A stretch of DNA of 64,000 bases, from contig CAYMPV010000007.1 in NCBI GenBank assembly GCA_964392305.1, forward strand, positions 160,483 through 224,482, written 5' to 3'. The stretch comes from JACKIC01 sp964392305. GTDB lineage: Bacteria > Planctomycetota > UBA1135 > UBA2386. How positions within the stretch are numbered: position 1 is the stretch's first letter; the number at the start of each line of letters is the position of its first letter. Made by a program: the position numbers and the translations under genes. Positions 9,472 to 18,532 of this stretch are shown piece by piece. Below the pieces are notes generated by a model. That model was not told where the DNA came from, did no database searches, and saw only the letters and a program-made list of their open reading frames with translations.

Positions 9472-10605
9472 ATGCTGTTCGCCGCGATCGTGTCGACTCT
9501 CTGTCCGTGCCCCCAGGAGACTCCCGCACCCCATCCGGAAGCGGCCGTCACGGCGGCCCTGCGGCCCGGCGACCACACCAAGGAACGCCTCCGTTGGAGC
9601 CCCAAGGGCGCCAAGGTGGACCTGCACATGGATCTCGGCGCGCTGTCCGGTCGCTTCGACCTCGGTCTCGCGGGCGCAGCATCGATCGCCGTGCGCCTGA
9701 CCCGCAGCGAAGGTGCCGAGCACTACGACCGCATCTGGGTCGACGCCAACCGCGATGGCGAGATCGACGAGGGCGAAGTGGTCACCGCCAAGGTCGGTGA
9801 ACAGCGCGGCAAGTGGTGGTCGTCCGCCGAGGTCACCCTGCCCGTGCCGCTGCGCGACGGTGGCGACGACGCCAGGTCGCGGCCGTACCCGATCTCGCTG
9901 TGGTTCGTCGAGGACCCGCAGGAACCCGACGCGCCGCCCGTGCTGCGCTGGTCGCGGCGAGGTTGGCACGACGGCGAGTGCACGATCGACGGCAAGCCGG
10001 CGTTCGTTTTGGTCGCCGACATGCAGATGGACGGGCGCTTCGACCAGCGTGACGCGTGGGCGTTGGCTCGCGATCGCAAGGCGCTGCTCGCGGCGCCGGC
10101 GCGCAGCATGGAGTCGCACCACTGGCTCGACGGCGTGGCGTTCCGGATGACCGCGCTCGACCCCGACGGCGCGAGCATCACCTTCGAACGCTTCGACCCG
10201 GGTTTCACCGAGGCCGAAGAGAAGGCCCGCAACGATACGCTCGCCGAAGATCGCAACGCCCCTCGCGCCGCGGCACCGCTGGCGTTCGACAGCGACTTCG
10301 AGGTCGCCCTCACGAACGCCAAGGCGCAGGGCAAACGCGTGTTCCTCGATTTCCAGACGACCTGGTGCGGTCCGTGCCGGCTGATGGAGCAGCACGTCTA
10401 CACCGCCGATGCAGTCGTGAAGGCGGCCACGAAGCTGATCTGCGTCAAACTCGACGGCGACGAGCAGCGCGATCTGGTCAAGCGTTACCAGGTCGCCGCC
10501 TATCCGACGATGCTGCTGCTCGATGCCGACGGCAAGGTGCTGCGGCGACTGGTGGGGTACCAGCACGTGAAGGACATGGTCCAGTTCTTCGGCGCGGGCA
10601 ACTGA
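9472..10605 (+). CDS. Secreted thioredoxin-fold protein with N-terminal calcium-loop-like domain
   Basis: A 377-residue exported protein. A short hydrophobic signal (MLFAAIVSTLC) is followed by a beta-rich region containing two EF-hand-like acidic loops: DANRDGEIDEGE (about 91-102) and MQMDGRFDQRD (about 175-185). The C-terminal 110 residues are a thioredoxin domain with WCGPC (298-302) and the cis-Pro motif AAYPT, so it should be a redox-active thiol-disulfide protein in the cell envelope. ATG 9472 is chosen because the signal peptide begins there; the frame is open further upstream. Part of its 3' end is duplicated as a decayed copy at about 14.48 kb. It converges with the beta-helix gene, ending nine bases from it. 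Confidence 0.88.
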   Translation: MLFAAIVSTLCPCPQETPAPHPEAAVTAALRPGDHTKERLRWSPKGAKVDLHMDLGALSGRFDLGLAGAASIAVRLTRSEGAEHYDRIWVDANRDGEIDEGEVVTAKVGEQRGKWWSSAEVTLPVPLRDGGDDARSRPYPISLWFVEDPQEPDAPPVLRWSRRGWHDGECTIDGKPAFVLVADMQMDGRFDQRDAWALARDRKALLAAPARSMESHHWLDGVAFRMTALDPDGASITFERFDPGFTEAEEKARNDTLAEDRNAPRAAAPLAFDSDFEVALTNAKAQGKRVFLDFQTTWCGPCRLMEQHVYTADAVVKAATKLICVKLDGDEQRDLVKRYQVAAYPTMLLLDADGKVLRRLVGYQHVKDMVQFFGAGN

Positions 10606-10614
10606 AGCAACGGC

Positions 10615-11763
10615 TCAGCGGATCGATCCGCCGATCACCGGCGACATCTGCACCGGCATCGTCAGTTCGCTCCAGCCCGCGAACCACAGCGGCAGGTCCT
10701 GCACCCAGGGCGCGTTCGGGATCGGGACCGAGAAGTTCGCGTGGCCCTGTGCGTCGGCCACCCGCAGCGCGAGCTGCAGCGAGTTGCCGACGAAACCGAA
10801 GTCGGGGCCGGCGACGAACGGATAGGTGCCCGAGGCGCCGAGTCCGAACCGCGCGTGAACGATCACCGGCAGCAGCGGGCGGCTGGCGAAGTCGAGTTGG
10901 AACGTGCCGCCGCGGACCAGCGGCGTGGCCGACGACAGTGCCAGCACCAGCCCGTTCTGGATCGCGCCGATCGTGGCGCCGGGCTGACCGAGGTTGTCGG
11001 TGAACGTGCAGCGATCGAACTCCACGGGCGCCGTCGCCGTGCTGATCAGTGCGGGCGTCGCCAGGACCGGCTGCTGGTGCACTGCGAACGTGCAGTCCAC
11101 GAACCAGGCGCGATCGCCGCCCGCGAGTCGCACCGCGGGGCTGGCGGCGACGACGTTGTGAAAGCCAGCGGTACCACCGGTGATCGTCGACGAGCCGACG
11201 CGGATACGCGCCTGACCGGCGCTGCAGATGCCTTCGATGGCCGGGACCCACGCGCCGAGGCGTCCCGTGATCGTGCTCTGCGAGACGTCGAGGGTGCTCG
11301 CGCCGTAGATGTCGAGGCAGCGGCCGAAGCCGACGATCTGGCTGCGCCAGATGGCCAGTTCGGCGGTGTCGACAACGATGCCGGCCGACACCTGCACGTC
11401 GACGAACGCGACCGGGCCAGCGCCGGCGGCGGTGGCGGGCCGCCGCACGGTGATCGCCGAAGCCAGGCGCAGGCCTTCGATCGTCGCGAACTCACCGGCC
11501 GGCACTTCGACGTAGACCTGTCCGCCGGCCAGGACATCGACGAGCGCCCCCGGTGGCTCGGCGCGCACCGTCACACCCTTGTCCAAGGTGAATGCGGTGT
11601 AGCTGCCGGCCTCGACCAGCACACGATCGCCCGCTGTCGCCGCCGCGATCGCCGAGTCGATGTCGGTGAAGGTTCGGCCAGGCCCCACCAGCAGGACGGC
11701 CTGCGCGGTCGACGGGGCGGTGAGCAGGACACATGCAGACCAGACGGCGGCAGCGATTCGCAT
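10615..11763 (-). CDS. Secreted parallel beta-helix protein with shared C-terminal module
   Basis: A 382-residue protein with a signal peptide (likely cut STA|QAV). The N-terminal part, GPGRTFTDIDSAIAAATAGDRVLVEAG split over about residues 27-55, is the classic opening of right-handed beta-helix proteins (pectate lyase/Pel15B-like), followed by irregular rungs to about residue 280. No catalytic residues are evident. The last 100 residues match the C-terminal module seen in seven other proteins here (NSLQLAL core, then VPIPNAPW). The start follows an AGGAG motif. It is the last of five minus-strand genes from 18.3 to 10.6 kb. Confidence 0.8.
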   Translation of the reverse strand: MRIAAAVWSACVLLTAPSTAQAVLLVGPGRTFTDIDSAIAAATAGDRVLVEAGSYTAFTLDKGVTVRAEPPGALVDVLAGGQVYVEVPAGEFATIEGLRLASAITVRRPATAAGAGPVAFVDVQVSAGIVVDTAELAIWRSQIVGFGRCLDIYGASTLDVSQSTITGRLGAWVPAIEGICSAGQARIRVGSSTITGGTAGFHNVVAASPAVRLAGGDRAWFVDCTFAVHQQPVLATPALISTATAPVEFDRCTFTDNLGQPGATIGAIQNGLVLALSSATPLVRGGTFQLDFASRPLLPVIVHARFGLGASGTYPFVAGPDFGFVGNSLQLALRVADAQGHANFSVPIPNAPWVQDLPLWFAGWSELTMPVQMSPVIGGSIR

Positions 11764-11795
11764 TGCTCTCCTGGGTTGGGGCTCTCCTGGGTTGG
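11764..11795 (-). repeat. 16-bp tandem duplication carrying two Shine-Dalgarno motifs
   Basis: The unit gctctcctgggttggg (plus-strand reading) occurs at 11765-11780 and again, lacking the last base, at 11781-11795, immediately upstream of the beta-helix start codon. On the minus strand each copy contains AGGAG, at 4 and 20 bases from the ATG. A TACGAT -10-like box follows upstream at 11806-11811. Confidence 0.7.
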
Positions 11796-11805
11796 CGGGC
11801 CGCGG

Positions 11806-11811
11806 ATCGTA
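11806..11811 (-). promoter_or_regulatory. -10-like box TACGAT (minus strand)
   Basis: On the minus strand TACGAT lies about 42 bases before the beta-helix ATG, which gives an expected leader of about 35 bases containing the duplicated AGGAG motif. Confidence 0.28.
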
Positions 11812-11882
11812 GCTGGACGTGGGCAAGGGTGGGATCCCCTGCGGCGGTCATCCATGGAACACCCGCGCCTTCCCTGACCGCG

Positions 11883-14444
11883 TCATCTGGGCACGAACTC
11901 GACACGCACCGGAGCCGTGCCCTCGACCGTCACCTCGACGGGGGCGAAATCGCCACCGCCGACGCCGCTGTTGCCCACTTCGAGTCGCAGCTTGCCACTC
12001 GGCAACGCGAACGGTGCCCGCAATTCGATCCCGGTCGTGGCTGCCACACCATACAGGCGTCGGTCGGTGAGGAGCCCGAGGTACGCAGGCCGCCGGAACA
12101 CTCCGGGACGGCTGACGATCAGGTGCAGCCCCTGATCCTTGCGCAACGGCTGGGGCAACTTGATCACGATCGTGCACGCTGCGCCGGGCACGAACTCGGC
12201 GGTCAGGGGTTCGCGGCCAGCCGGGCCTGCCGGGATGTGCACCTTCGTCGGCAACACGTCGGGATGCAGCAGCCAGACGTCGTGCGCGTAGGGATCGCGG
12301 GTCGACAGCGTGAGGCTCGCAGCACCCCGTTCGGTGCCGAGATACTCACAACGCAGCGGCGCCCACGTTGGGACCTCGTGCCCCGCGACAGCGGCGGCCA
12401 AGGAACGTAGCGGCTCGAGGTCATGTGGCACGGCACCGGTGAGCCGAAGCGGCGTGCGGCGCTGCACGGTCGTGCGATCGACGACATGCAGGGGCAGCGC
12501 TTCGGCGTCGTCGCGCGTCAGGGCGACCGGCGGCCCAGCATCGACATCGTGCGCCCACAGCGGCAGTGCGTGCGGCCAGCGCATCAGCAGCGCGTGCCCG
12601 TCGTGCGGCGCGAGCACCGTGGCACCGCTCCTCGCCCGGCCGACGCCGCGCCACCCCATCACGTAGTGTCCCCAATCCGAGGTGGCGGGGGTCTGCAGGG
12701 CGACGATCGACTCACGCGGCGTCACGACGTCGGTGATTGCTGCGGCGACGAGCGCCGTGCCTCCCTGGGGATAGTGCCCCATCTCGCCGGGGCGGACGCG
12801 CGGCGGCTTCTTCGCGTCGCCGAACATGCGGACCAGCCCGCGGCTGTCAGCCATCGCCGTGAACGAAGTGCCGGAGCTCGACCCGTCGGCCGCGAACGTC
12901 CAGACCTCGTAGCCGAGGTTGGCGAACGGCACCGGCGTGCCGTTCTTCTCGACGGCACGCGCGGTGAACAGGCGCACCGGATGACCGATCAGACGCAGCG
13001 TGCTCTTGGCCTGATCGAACTCGGGCCAGTCGAAGCGGTAGTTCGGAGCGATGCCGTGCACGTGTGGCCAGTCGGCCGTCGTCGGCAGTACGCAGCGCCC
13101 GTTCGCATCGGTACGCGGCACGATGCCTGCGGCGGTGAGCCAGACTCCGTCGGTGGTCGAGGTCGTCGTTCCTGGGATCGTGCTGGCGGGTCCGGCGAAG
13201 AGCCGCACGCCCTCGATCGGATTGCCAGCAGGGTCCGCCGCGAACACCGTGACCGTTCGTGGCGCTGGCTGCAGTTCGATTCGGCCATCCGTGGGCAGGG
13301 CGCGCAGGTCGAGGCAGAGGCGCGGCGCGTGTCCGGGCGCCGTGATCCAGGCGCTGACGCGTTCGCCGAGTTCGGCAGGCACGGTGAACGTTCCCCCAGT
13401 TGCCTCGAATCGCTCGAGCGCCGGCGCGAACGGCCGCGGCGAGCCGACCTTTGCCCACACCAGATCGGCAGGGGCGTAGCGATCGAGCTTGACGTCGCGC
13501 ACGAGTTCGCCGCCGGGCGTCACGAAGCGCAGCTCGCGCGGCGCCGGGCCGGGCACCGCGACGACCCGGTCGAACGTGAGCACGAGACCGGCATGCGGCG
13601 CGTCGCGGAGTTCGACCGCTACCGTGGGCAGCAGCGGATCGTCGACCAGTTCCCCGTCGGCGCTCGAGAACCAGCGCAGCGTGTCGTCGGCGAGACGCCG
13701 CAGACTGCGGGAGATGCGGTGGCGTGTCCCCCCGGTATCCATCACGGGCCTTGGCGCGGGGGGTGCGCCGCGCGGGAGTTCGAGCTTCTGGCCCGGCGCG
13801 AGCGCGAACGGCCGCGTGGTCATGCCCGGCCAGAGGAGTTGTGCAGTCCAACCGGTGACGGCGAAGTAGGACGTGGTCGGCACGGTGGCGGGATTCGGCA
13901 GCAGTGGCACTGCCACTTCGAGTTCCCCACCGGCAGGGACCTCGAGCAGGTAGCGTTCCCCGGGCGGCGGCCCGCCCTGCTGCAGGAAGTCCGTGCGCGC
14001 GGTGCGACGCAGCAGCACGAGGGCACCCGCGGGTGCCCCTGGGGCGAGGATCGTCGCGCGATCCGCAGCGCGCAGTGGCGGCAGCACGACGTCGCTGCCG
14101 TCGTAGAGGCGAACCGGGCTCGGCAGCAACTCACGCCACGGCTGGCGGCCTTCGACCTCGACGACCAACGCGAGTTGGCCGTGCACCTCCCAGTCGAAGA
14201 GATCGTGCGCCGGTGCCATGACCAGCGTGAACGTGCCGTTCGTCGTCGATCGGGCGCGCGGCAAGGGTTCGTGTCGCAATTCGGCAGCGAGCACCCCGAC
14301 CACGTGTGGGCCATTGCAGACTTCGAGGTGGATGCGAGCACCGGCGATCGGCGCGCCGCGTTCGTCGCGCACGGTGCCGTGCACGATGCGAGCGACATCG
14401 GGTGCCTGCGCGAGTGTGGTCGCCAGGAGGAGGGGCAGGATCAT
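11883..14444 (-). CDS. Large secreted protein with carboxypeptidase-regulatory-like domain
   Basis: An 853-residue protein with a short signal peptide (MILPLLLATTLA|QAP). Residues about 20-110 form a carboxypeptidase-D regulatory-like (transthyretin-fold) domain: a GTVRDERGAPIAGARI opening and a TTNGTFTL turn. Similar GxVxDxxGxPxxGA-type units may recur around residues 400-520 (PIEGVRLFAG). The rest is probably beta-sandwich and I do not recognise it. Such domains often occur in planctomycete surface proteins encoded near ECF sigma factors, as here. Function unknown; adhesion or polymer binding is possible but not shown. Confidence 0.75.
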   Translation of the reverse strand: MILPLLLATTLAQAPDVARIVHGTVRDERGAPIAGARIHLEVCNGPHVVGVLAAELRHEPLPRARSTTNGTFTLVMAPAHDLFDWEVHGQLALVVEVEGRQPWRELLPSPVRLYDGSDVVLPPLRAADRATILAPGAPAGALVLLRRTARTDFLQQGGPPPGERYLLEVPAGGELEVAVPLLPNPATVPTTSYFAVTGWTAQLLWPGMTTRPFALAPGQKLELPRGAPPAPRPVMDTGGTRHRISRSLRRLADDTLRWFSSADGELVDDPLLPTVAVELRDAPHAGLVLTFDRVVAVPGPAPRELRFVTPGGELVRDVKLDRYAPADLVWAKVGSPRPFAPALERFEATGGTFTVPAELGERVSAWITAPGHAPRLCLDLRALPTDGRIELQPAPRTVTVFAADPAGNPIEGVRLFAGPASTIPGTTTSTTDGVWLTAAGIVPRTDANGRCVLPTTADWPHVHGIAPNYRFDWPEFDQAKSTLRLIGHPVRLFTARAVEKNGTPVPFANLGYEVWTFAADGSSSGTSFTAMADSRGLVRMFGDAKKPPRVRPGEMGHYPQGGTALVAAAITDVVTPRESIVALQTPATSDWGHYVMGWRGVGRARSGATVLAPHDGHALLMRWPHALPLWAHDVDAGPPVALTRDDAEALPLHVVDRTTVQRRTPLRLTGAVPHDLEPLRSLAAAVAGHEVPTWAPLRCEYLGTERGAASLTLSTRDPYAHDVWLLHPDVLPTKVHIPAGPAGREPLTAEFVPGAACTIVIKLPQPLRKDQGLHLIVSRPGVFRRPAYLGLLTDRRLYGVAATTGIELRAPFALPSGKLRLEVGNSGVGGGDFAPVEVTVEGTAPVRVEFVPR

Positions 14445-14474
14445 GATGGGTGGGTGATCGCACCAGGAACGGTG

Positions 14475-14597
14475 TCGACTGGTCAAGCGCTACCAGGTCG
14501 CCGCCCATCCCACGATGCTGCTGCTCGATGCCGACAAGGTGCTGCGGCGGCTGGTGGGTACCAGCACGTGAAGGACATGGTCGGGTTCTTCTCTCGA
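14475..14597 (+). pseudogene. Decayed partial copy of the thioredoxin gene 3' end
   Basis: About 120 bases match 10470-10590 of the secreted thioredoxin gene with only scattered substitutions. The copy encodes LVKRYQVAAHPTMLLLDAD, lacks three bases where the parent has the Gly codon of DGK, and lacks one G in the following GGGG run, which shifts the frame just before the parental YQHVKDMV segment. There is no start codon, no WCGPC part and no export signal. It is therefore a relic of a segmental duplication, on the plus strand between two minus-strand genes. Confidence 0.82.
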
Positions 14598-14615
14598 CGA
14601 CCGCCCGAGTGCACC

Positions 14616-15884
14616 TCAGCGCCCTCGCTCAACTGGCTTCGGCTGTCGCTCACGTCGACGGGCGGCATCGGCCTGCGCGCAGTAGACCCGATCGAAGCCG
14701 ATTGCGGTCACGATGTCCCAGGCCGCGGCCAGATCCCCGATCCGCACACCCGGGTACGCCTCGAGCGCGACGGGCATCAGCACGCGCTTGCCTGCGGGGC
14801 CAGGGATCATGCTGCGTGGATCCTGCGCGATGCGCTGCAACTCCATCTTGACGACGCCGAGATCGGACAACGGCTTGGGGCCTACCTCGTACTTCAATCC
14901 CTTGTCGTGCCTGTAGATCTTGACCGACAGACAATCGACAGGCATCTCCATCACCCGATCGAGCGGCAAGTAGCCGGCGACATGCCGCCGCACACCACCG
15001 TTGTCGTCGAGGTCGAACGCGCACAGCAGGCGGTCACCGGCAAACGCGGCGGCGCCGCGCTGCACCGACATCGGCAGTCGCAGTGAGGCGATCGTCGAGG
15101 CGCCGCCGTCTCCGGCCAGCTTCACGATCCGGCGTTCGTCCCCACCCCACAACTGTTCACCGTCGCTCGCCAACCACAGCAGCCCCGTCGGTCCGTGCGG
15201 CAGTTCCTGCGCTTCGGCAGTTCGATTGTCGATGGCTACGAGGCGTCGCCCGAACGCGACGCAGATCTGGTCACCACGACAACAGATCGCACGCGGTGGT
15301 CCATCGGCCTCGTGCTCGGGCAGCGGCAGGCGCCGCACCGATTGCAGGGCAATCGGGTCGAAGACCTCTACCGCGTCCCGCTCGAGCACGTAGAGAAACC
15401 GACGGTCCGCTGCCAGCCCGCGCAGACCCGTCGGCAACGCCCGCTGCCGTACGATCTTGGTCGGTGCCGGTTGGCAGGCCAGAAGGGTCTCCCCACGAGC
15501 CAGCCAGACGAGTCCGTCCTGCCACGCGAGCCCACGGATCGGTCCCTCGCCGGGCAGAGTCATCGGCACGAGCAGCGATTCGATGTCGACCAGCGGGAGC
15601 TGTTCGATCTCGGTGCCCTGCGGCTGCCGACCAAGCCAATCGCGCAGACTGGGGGCATCTTGCGGTTGCTGGGCCAGCCGTGAGTCGTGCTCCCGCAACC
15701 ACGCGACGCCGCCAGCGATGACGATGCCGAGCAGCACCACGGCCGCCGCGAGCGACCTGCCGTGGTGTCGCCATGGCGCGCGTTCGACCGCGTCGATCAC
15801 CGCCAGTTCCACTTGCAGTACCTCGGCGATTTCCGCCGACAACAATCGCTCACGGGCACGTTCCTGGACCGCTTCGTCGTTCAT
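14616..15884 (-). CDS. Membrane-anchored beta-propeller with ExbD-like C-terminal domain, probable anti-sigma factor or sensor
   Basis: A 422-residue protein. A short charged cytosolic segment (1-45, helical, no Zn-binding HxxxCxxC) precedes one transmembrane helix, AAAVVLLGIVIAGGVAWL (about 46-63). The outside part is a six- or seven-unit propeller (IRGLAWQDG, LRGLAADRRFLYVLE, GPTGLLWLASDGEQLWGG). The last 110 residues resemble the periplasmic domain of ExbD/TolR (VLMPVALEAYPGVRIGDL, then AAWDIVTAIGFDRVY). The start overlaps the stop of the ECF sigma gene by four bases (ATGA), so a role as cognate anti-sigma sensor is the natural inference. A paralogue without the anchor lies at 50554-51663. 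Confidence 0.75.
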   Translation of the reverse strand: MNDEAVQERARERLLSAEIAEVLQVELAVIDAVERAPWRHHGRSLAAAVVLLGIVIAGGVAWLREHDSRLAQQPQDAPSLRDWLGRQPQGTEIEQLPLVDIESLLVPMTLPGEGPIRGLAWQDGLVWLARGETLLACQPAPTKIVRQRALPTGLRGLAADRRFLYVLERDAVEVFDPIALQSVRRLPLPEHEADGPPRAICCRGDQICVAFGRRLVAIDNRTAEAQELPHGPTGLLWLASDGEQLWGGDERRIVKLAGDGGASTIASLRLPMSVQRGAAAFAGDRLLCAFDLDDNGGVRRHVAGYLPLDRVMEMPVDCLSVKIYRHDKGLKYEVGPKPLSDLGVVKMELQRIAQDPRSMIPGPAGKRVLMPVALEAYPGVRIGDLAAAWDIVTAIGFDRVYCAQADAARRRERQPKPVERGR

Positions 15885-16414
15885 GATCGACCTCGCATTC
15901 GCCGTTCCACGCACGCGCGCAGTGCCGCACGCAGTCGACGCAGTGCCGTCTTGACGCCGTCCGCCACCATGCCGAACTCGGCACCGAGTGCAGCGCGGCC
16001 GGCGTCATCTCCGTAACAGCGCTGCAGCATCTGCCGCCCCTTGGTCGGCAGCGTTTCGACACATTGGCGCAACGCGTCGATGCGAAAACTGCCGTCGTCG
16101 TCGCCGCACTGTGAGCTCCAGGTGCCGTCCGCCAGTTCGACCTCACGCCGCGCGGCGAGCGAACGCCGATCGCGCAGCAGCAGGTTCTTGGCGACAGCTC
16201 GCAAGAACGCGCCGATCGCGGCCGGACCGCGATCCTCGAATCCCTTCTGCAGCACCACGACGAACACCTCCTGCACCAGGTCGTCGATGCGATCGACGCG
16301 CGCCCCGAGCACGTAGAGGTAGCGACGCAGCATCGCCGCGTGCGGCTGGAGCAGGGGGCCCGCGGCGCCGCCTGTCGGCGGGTGCGCCAGTTCGTTGCGA
16401 CTCGATCCGGTCAC
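15881..16414 (-). CDS. ECF-family RNA polymerase sigma factor
   Basis: A 177-residue protein. Region 2 is seen as RRYLYVLGARVDRIDDLVQE followed by VFVVVLQ and FLRAVAKNLLL, and region 4 as ETLPTKGRQMLQRCY then a helix-turn-helix ending in VKTALRRLRAALRACVERR. It should direct RNA polymerase to promoters of an envelope-linked regulon. The GTG at 16414 is used because it gives a normal ECF length; the frame is open to 16504. The stop overlaps the downstream membrane propeller start, typical of a sigma/anti-sigma pair. Large carboxypeptidase-regulatory proteins on both sides are candidate targets. Confidence 0.88.
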   Translation of the reverse strand: MTGSSRNELAHPPTGGAAGPLLQPHAAMLRRYLYVLGARVDRIDDLVQEVFVVVLQKGFEDRGPAAIGAFLRAVAKNLLLRDRRSLAARREVELADGTWSSQCGDDDGSFRIDALRQCVETLPTKGRQMLQRCYGDDAGRAALGAEFGMVADGVKTALRRLRAALRACVERRMRGRS

Positions 16415-16516
16415 GCAGCCAGCATCGCCAGGAACGCGCGCAGAGGGTTCAGCTTTCTGCCGCTCCTTCGGTTGCCCGCGGCGGCACACGGACTCGGGCG
16501 ACAACCGCCGCGAGGC

Positions 16517-18319
16517 TCAGCGCGGCGCGTGCGTCGTCGCGAACACGCGCACCCCCAGGTCGAGCGTGTCGCCTGCCGGCAAGCGGCAAGCACCCAGGGG
16601 CAGGGTGTGGTCACGCCAGCGCGCGGTCACGACCCAGGTGCCAGCGGGAACGGGGCCGACCACGCAGGTTGCGCCGCCGCCGGGCCACGTCTGTTCGGAC
16701 GCGGCGAGGTGCATCTGCAACGACGGCTCAGCTCCCGGTGGGCTCTCGAACACGAGGGCTGCACCGTGGAGGTCGCTGCCGTCGGCCTTGCGCAAGTGCA
16801 CGCGCACGAACGCGAATTTGGGATCCAACGGCAATCTCAGCGTCAACGGCTGGCCGTCCGGAACCGTGGTTGTCAGACGCCACCCGTCGTTTGGCAACCG
16901 CATCCAGCGCGTCGACGGCGGTCGGACGACGACGTCGTACGGAACGGGTAGGCAGCCATCGATGCTGAAGCGGCCATTCGCGTCGGCGACGGTGGCGCGC
17001 CAATCGCTCGTATCCGGCATCGACGGAATCGCCAGCACGTGCCACCCAGGCAGCAACTCGCCGCTCGAGGCCGCGATGGTTCCGCGCAGCTCGCGGCCCG
17101 ATTCCAGCTGCAAGACGCAGTTCAGGTCCTCGCCGGGGTCGAGGCGCTGCATCGCCACACCTTGGGCGCGGGCGCGCACGAAGCCCCTGTCCTGCGGCAG
17201 GCCAGTGAACGCGAACGTGCCGTCGCCGGCCGTTCGTGTCGTCCACCGCGCCCACTCTGGTGCGATCGTCAGGGGCTCGAGCCCTTCCGTGTGCGGCCGG
17301 AACGGTGCCCCTGAGTCGTCGCCACCCAGTCGCGACGGTGCCCATTCGAAACTGCCCTCGCCGATCTGCCTGGCGAGTGCGAGCGAACCGGCGATCACCT
17401 CCGCGCCGGCCACGGGTAAACCGGCGCTGTCGCGAACGGTGCCGCGCAGCGCACGTGCTCGAGGCAGTTCGAACTCGATGGTCGTCGTGCCCGGCGTGAC
17501 GCGTTTGCAGGCGATGCTGTGGTCTTGGTGCCCTACCCAGACGCACTGCGTTTCGATCGGCAAGCCGGGCAATGCGAACGCACCGTTGGAATCGGTCGTC
17601 ACCATGGGCACTGGCCGCGGGTCGAAGAGATCTGCCGGCCACCAGTCGGGGCGCCGTTTGGCGGTGGGTAGCTCAACCGCAACCAGCGCGTGCTCCAGCG
17701 GCTCGCCGCGGTCATTGCGCACGTGACCCCGCAGCTCGCGGCCTGGAAGATCGCAGACCAGGGTGATCGGCCCGTCGTCGTGCACCGCGGTCGGGCGCGT
17801 CGCGGCGAATCCCGGGGAGACCGCGCGCAGCAGTCGACCGGGTTGCACTTCGGTCAGTTCGAACGTGCCGTCCTCCGAAGTGGTGCCGAGGATCACGCCT
17901 TCGCGATCCGTGGCCGCAACGGTCGACAGCCAGAGTTGGGCATTGGCCATGGCGCGACCCTGCGTGTCGACGACCTTGCCACGAACCCGGATGCCGGCGG
18001 GCAGTCGAACGCACGCCTCGGCGCCATTGTCATCGACCTCGACGCGCTCGCGTCCGCCGTGATCGCCGTCCGCCAGCCAGGTGCCGGGCGAGATCCCGGT
18101 GAAGCGCGCGATCCCGGTGGCATCCGTGCGGCGCCAGCGCGCGATCAACGGGCCGCGGCGATCGGCGCCGACGGGATACAGGCGTACGAGCACGCCCGCA
18201 GCTGGTTCGCCATCGGACCATGCCACAGCGATGTCGACACTTGCCTGACCGCACAGCGGTGCCGCTGCAAGCATGACAGCCAGCAGCAGCGCGACTCGGT
18301 GGTCGATGCATTCTTGCAT
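16517..18319 (-). CDS. Secreted protein with multiple carboxypeptidase-regulatory-like repeats
   Basis: A 600-residue protein with a signal peptide (LLLAVMLAAAPLCG, then QAS). It is built from about six repeats of the carboxypeptidase-D regulatory type, each opening like RVRGKVVDTQGRAMANAQL, ELRGHVRNDRGEPLEHALV, ALRGTVRDSAGLPVAGAEV or ELRGTIAASSGELLPGW and each with a D-GxF-l turn. These form a string of transthyretin-like beta-sandwiches, suited to a stalk or ligand-binding surface protein. It lies 102 bases upstream of the ECF sigma gene on the same strand. An alternative GTG start at 18337 sits six bases after GATCAT. Confidence 0.82.
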   Translation of the reverse strand: MQECIDHRVALLLAVMLAAAPLCGQASVDIAVAWSDGEPAAGVLVRLYPVGADRRGPLIARWRRTDATGIARFTGISPGTWLADGDHGGRERVEVDDNGAEACVRLPAGIRVRGKVVDTQGRAMANAQLWLSTVAATDREGVILGTTSEDGTFELTEVQPGRLLRAVSPGFAATRPTAVHDDGPITLVCDLPGRELRGHVRNDRGEPLEHALVAVELPTAKRRPDWWPADLFDPRPVPMVTTDSNGAFALPGLPIETQCVWVGHQDHSIACKRVTPGTTTIEFELPRARALRGTVRDSAGLPVAGAEVIAGSLALARQIGEGSFEWAPSRLGGDDSGAPFRPHTEGLEPLTIAPEWARWTTRTAGDGTFAFTGLPQDRGFVRARAQGVAMQRLDPGEDLNCVLQLESGRELRGTIAASSGELLPGWHVLAIPSMPDTSDWRATVADANGRFSIDGCLPVPYDVVVRPPSTRWMRLPNDGWRLTTTVPDGQPLTLRLPLDPKFAFVRVHLRKADGSDLHGAALVFESPPGAEPSLQMHLAASEQTWPGGGATCVVGPVPAGTWVVTARWRDHTLPLGACRLPAGDTLDLGVRVFATTHAPR

Positions 18320-18532
18320 ACGGGTGCGGAGTGCCACCCGGTCATGATCCCCGATGGGTCAGGTGTCGCAAGGGCAGCGGTGTTTGGCCCCGCAGCAGAC
18401 GGATCGCCGATGTGGCTTGCCGCTCAGGTGTCGACCTCGAGTCAGCGAGGTCGACAGTCCACTGGCGCAGCCGGCAAGCCGCGGGAAGATCGGCGGCCGG
18501 CTGTCGTCCACCGCGCCTTCCCTGGAGACTCC
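18320..18532. promoter_or_regulatory. Divergent promoter region
   Basis: A 213-base gap between divergent secreted-protein genes. It must hold promoters for both directions. I see no clear operator or repeat; TGGAG lies close before the plus-strand ATG at 18533. Confidence 0.35.
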
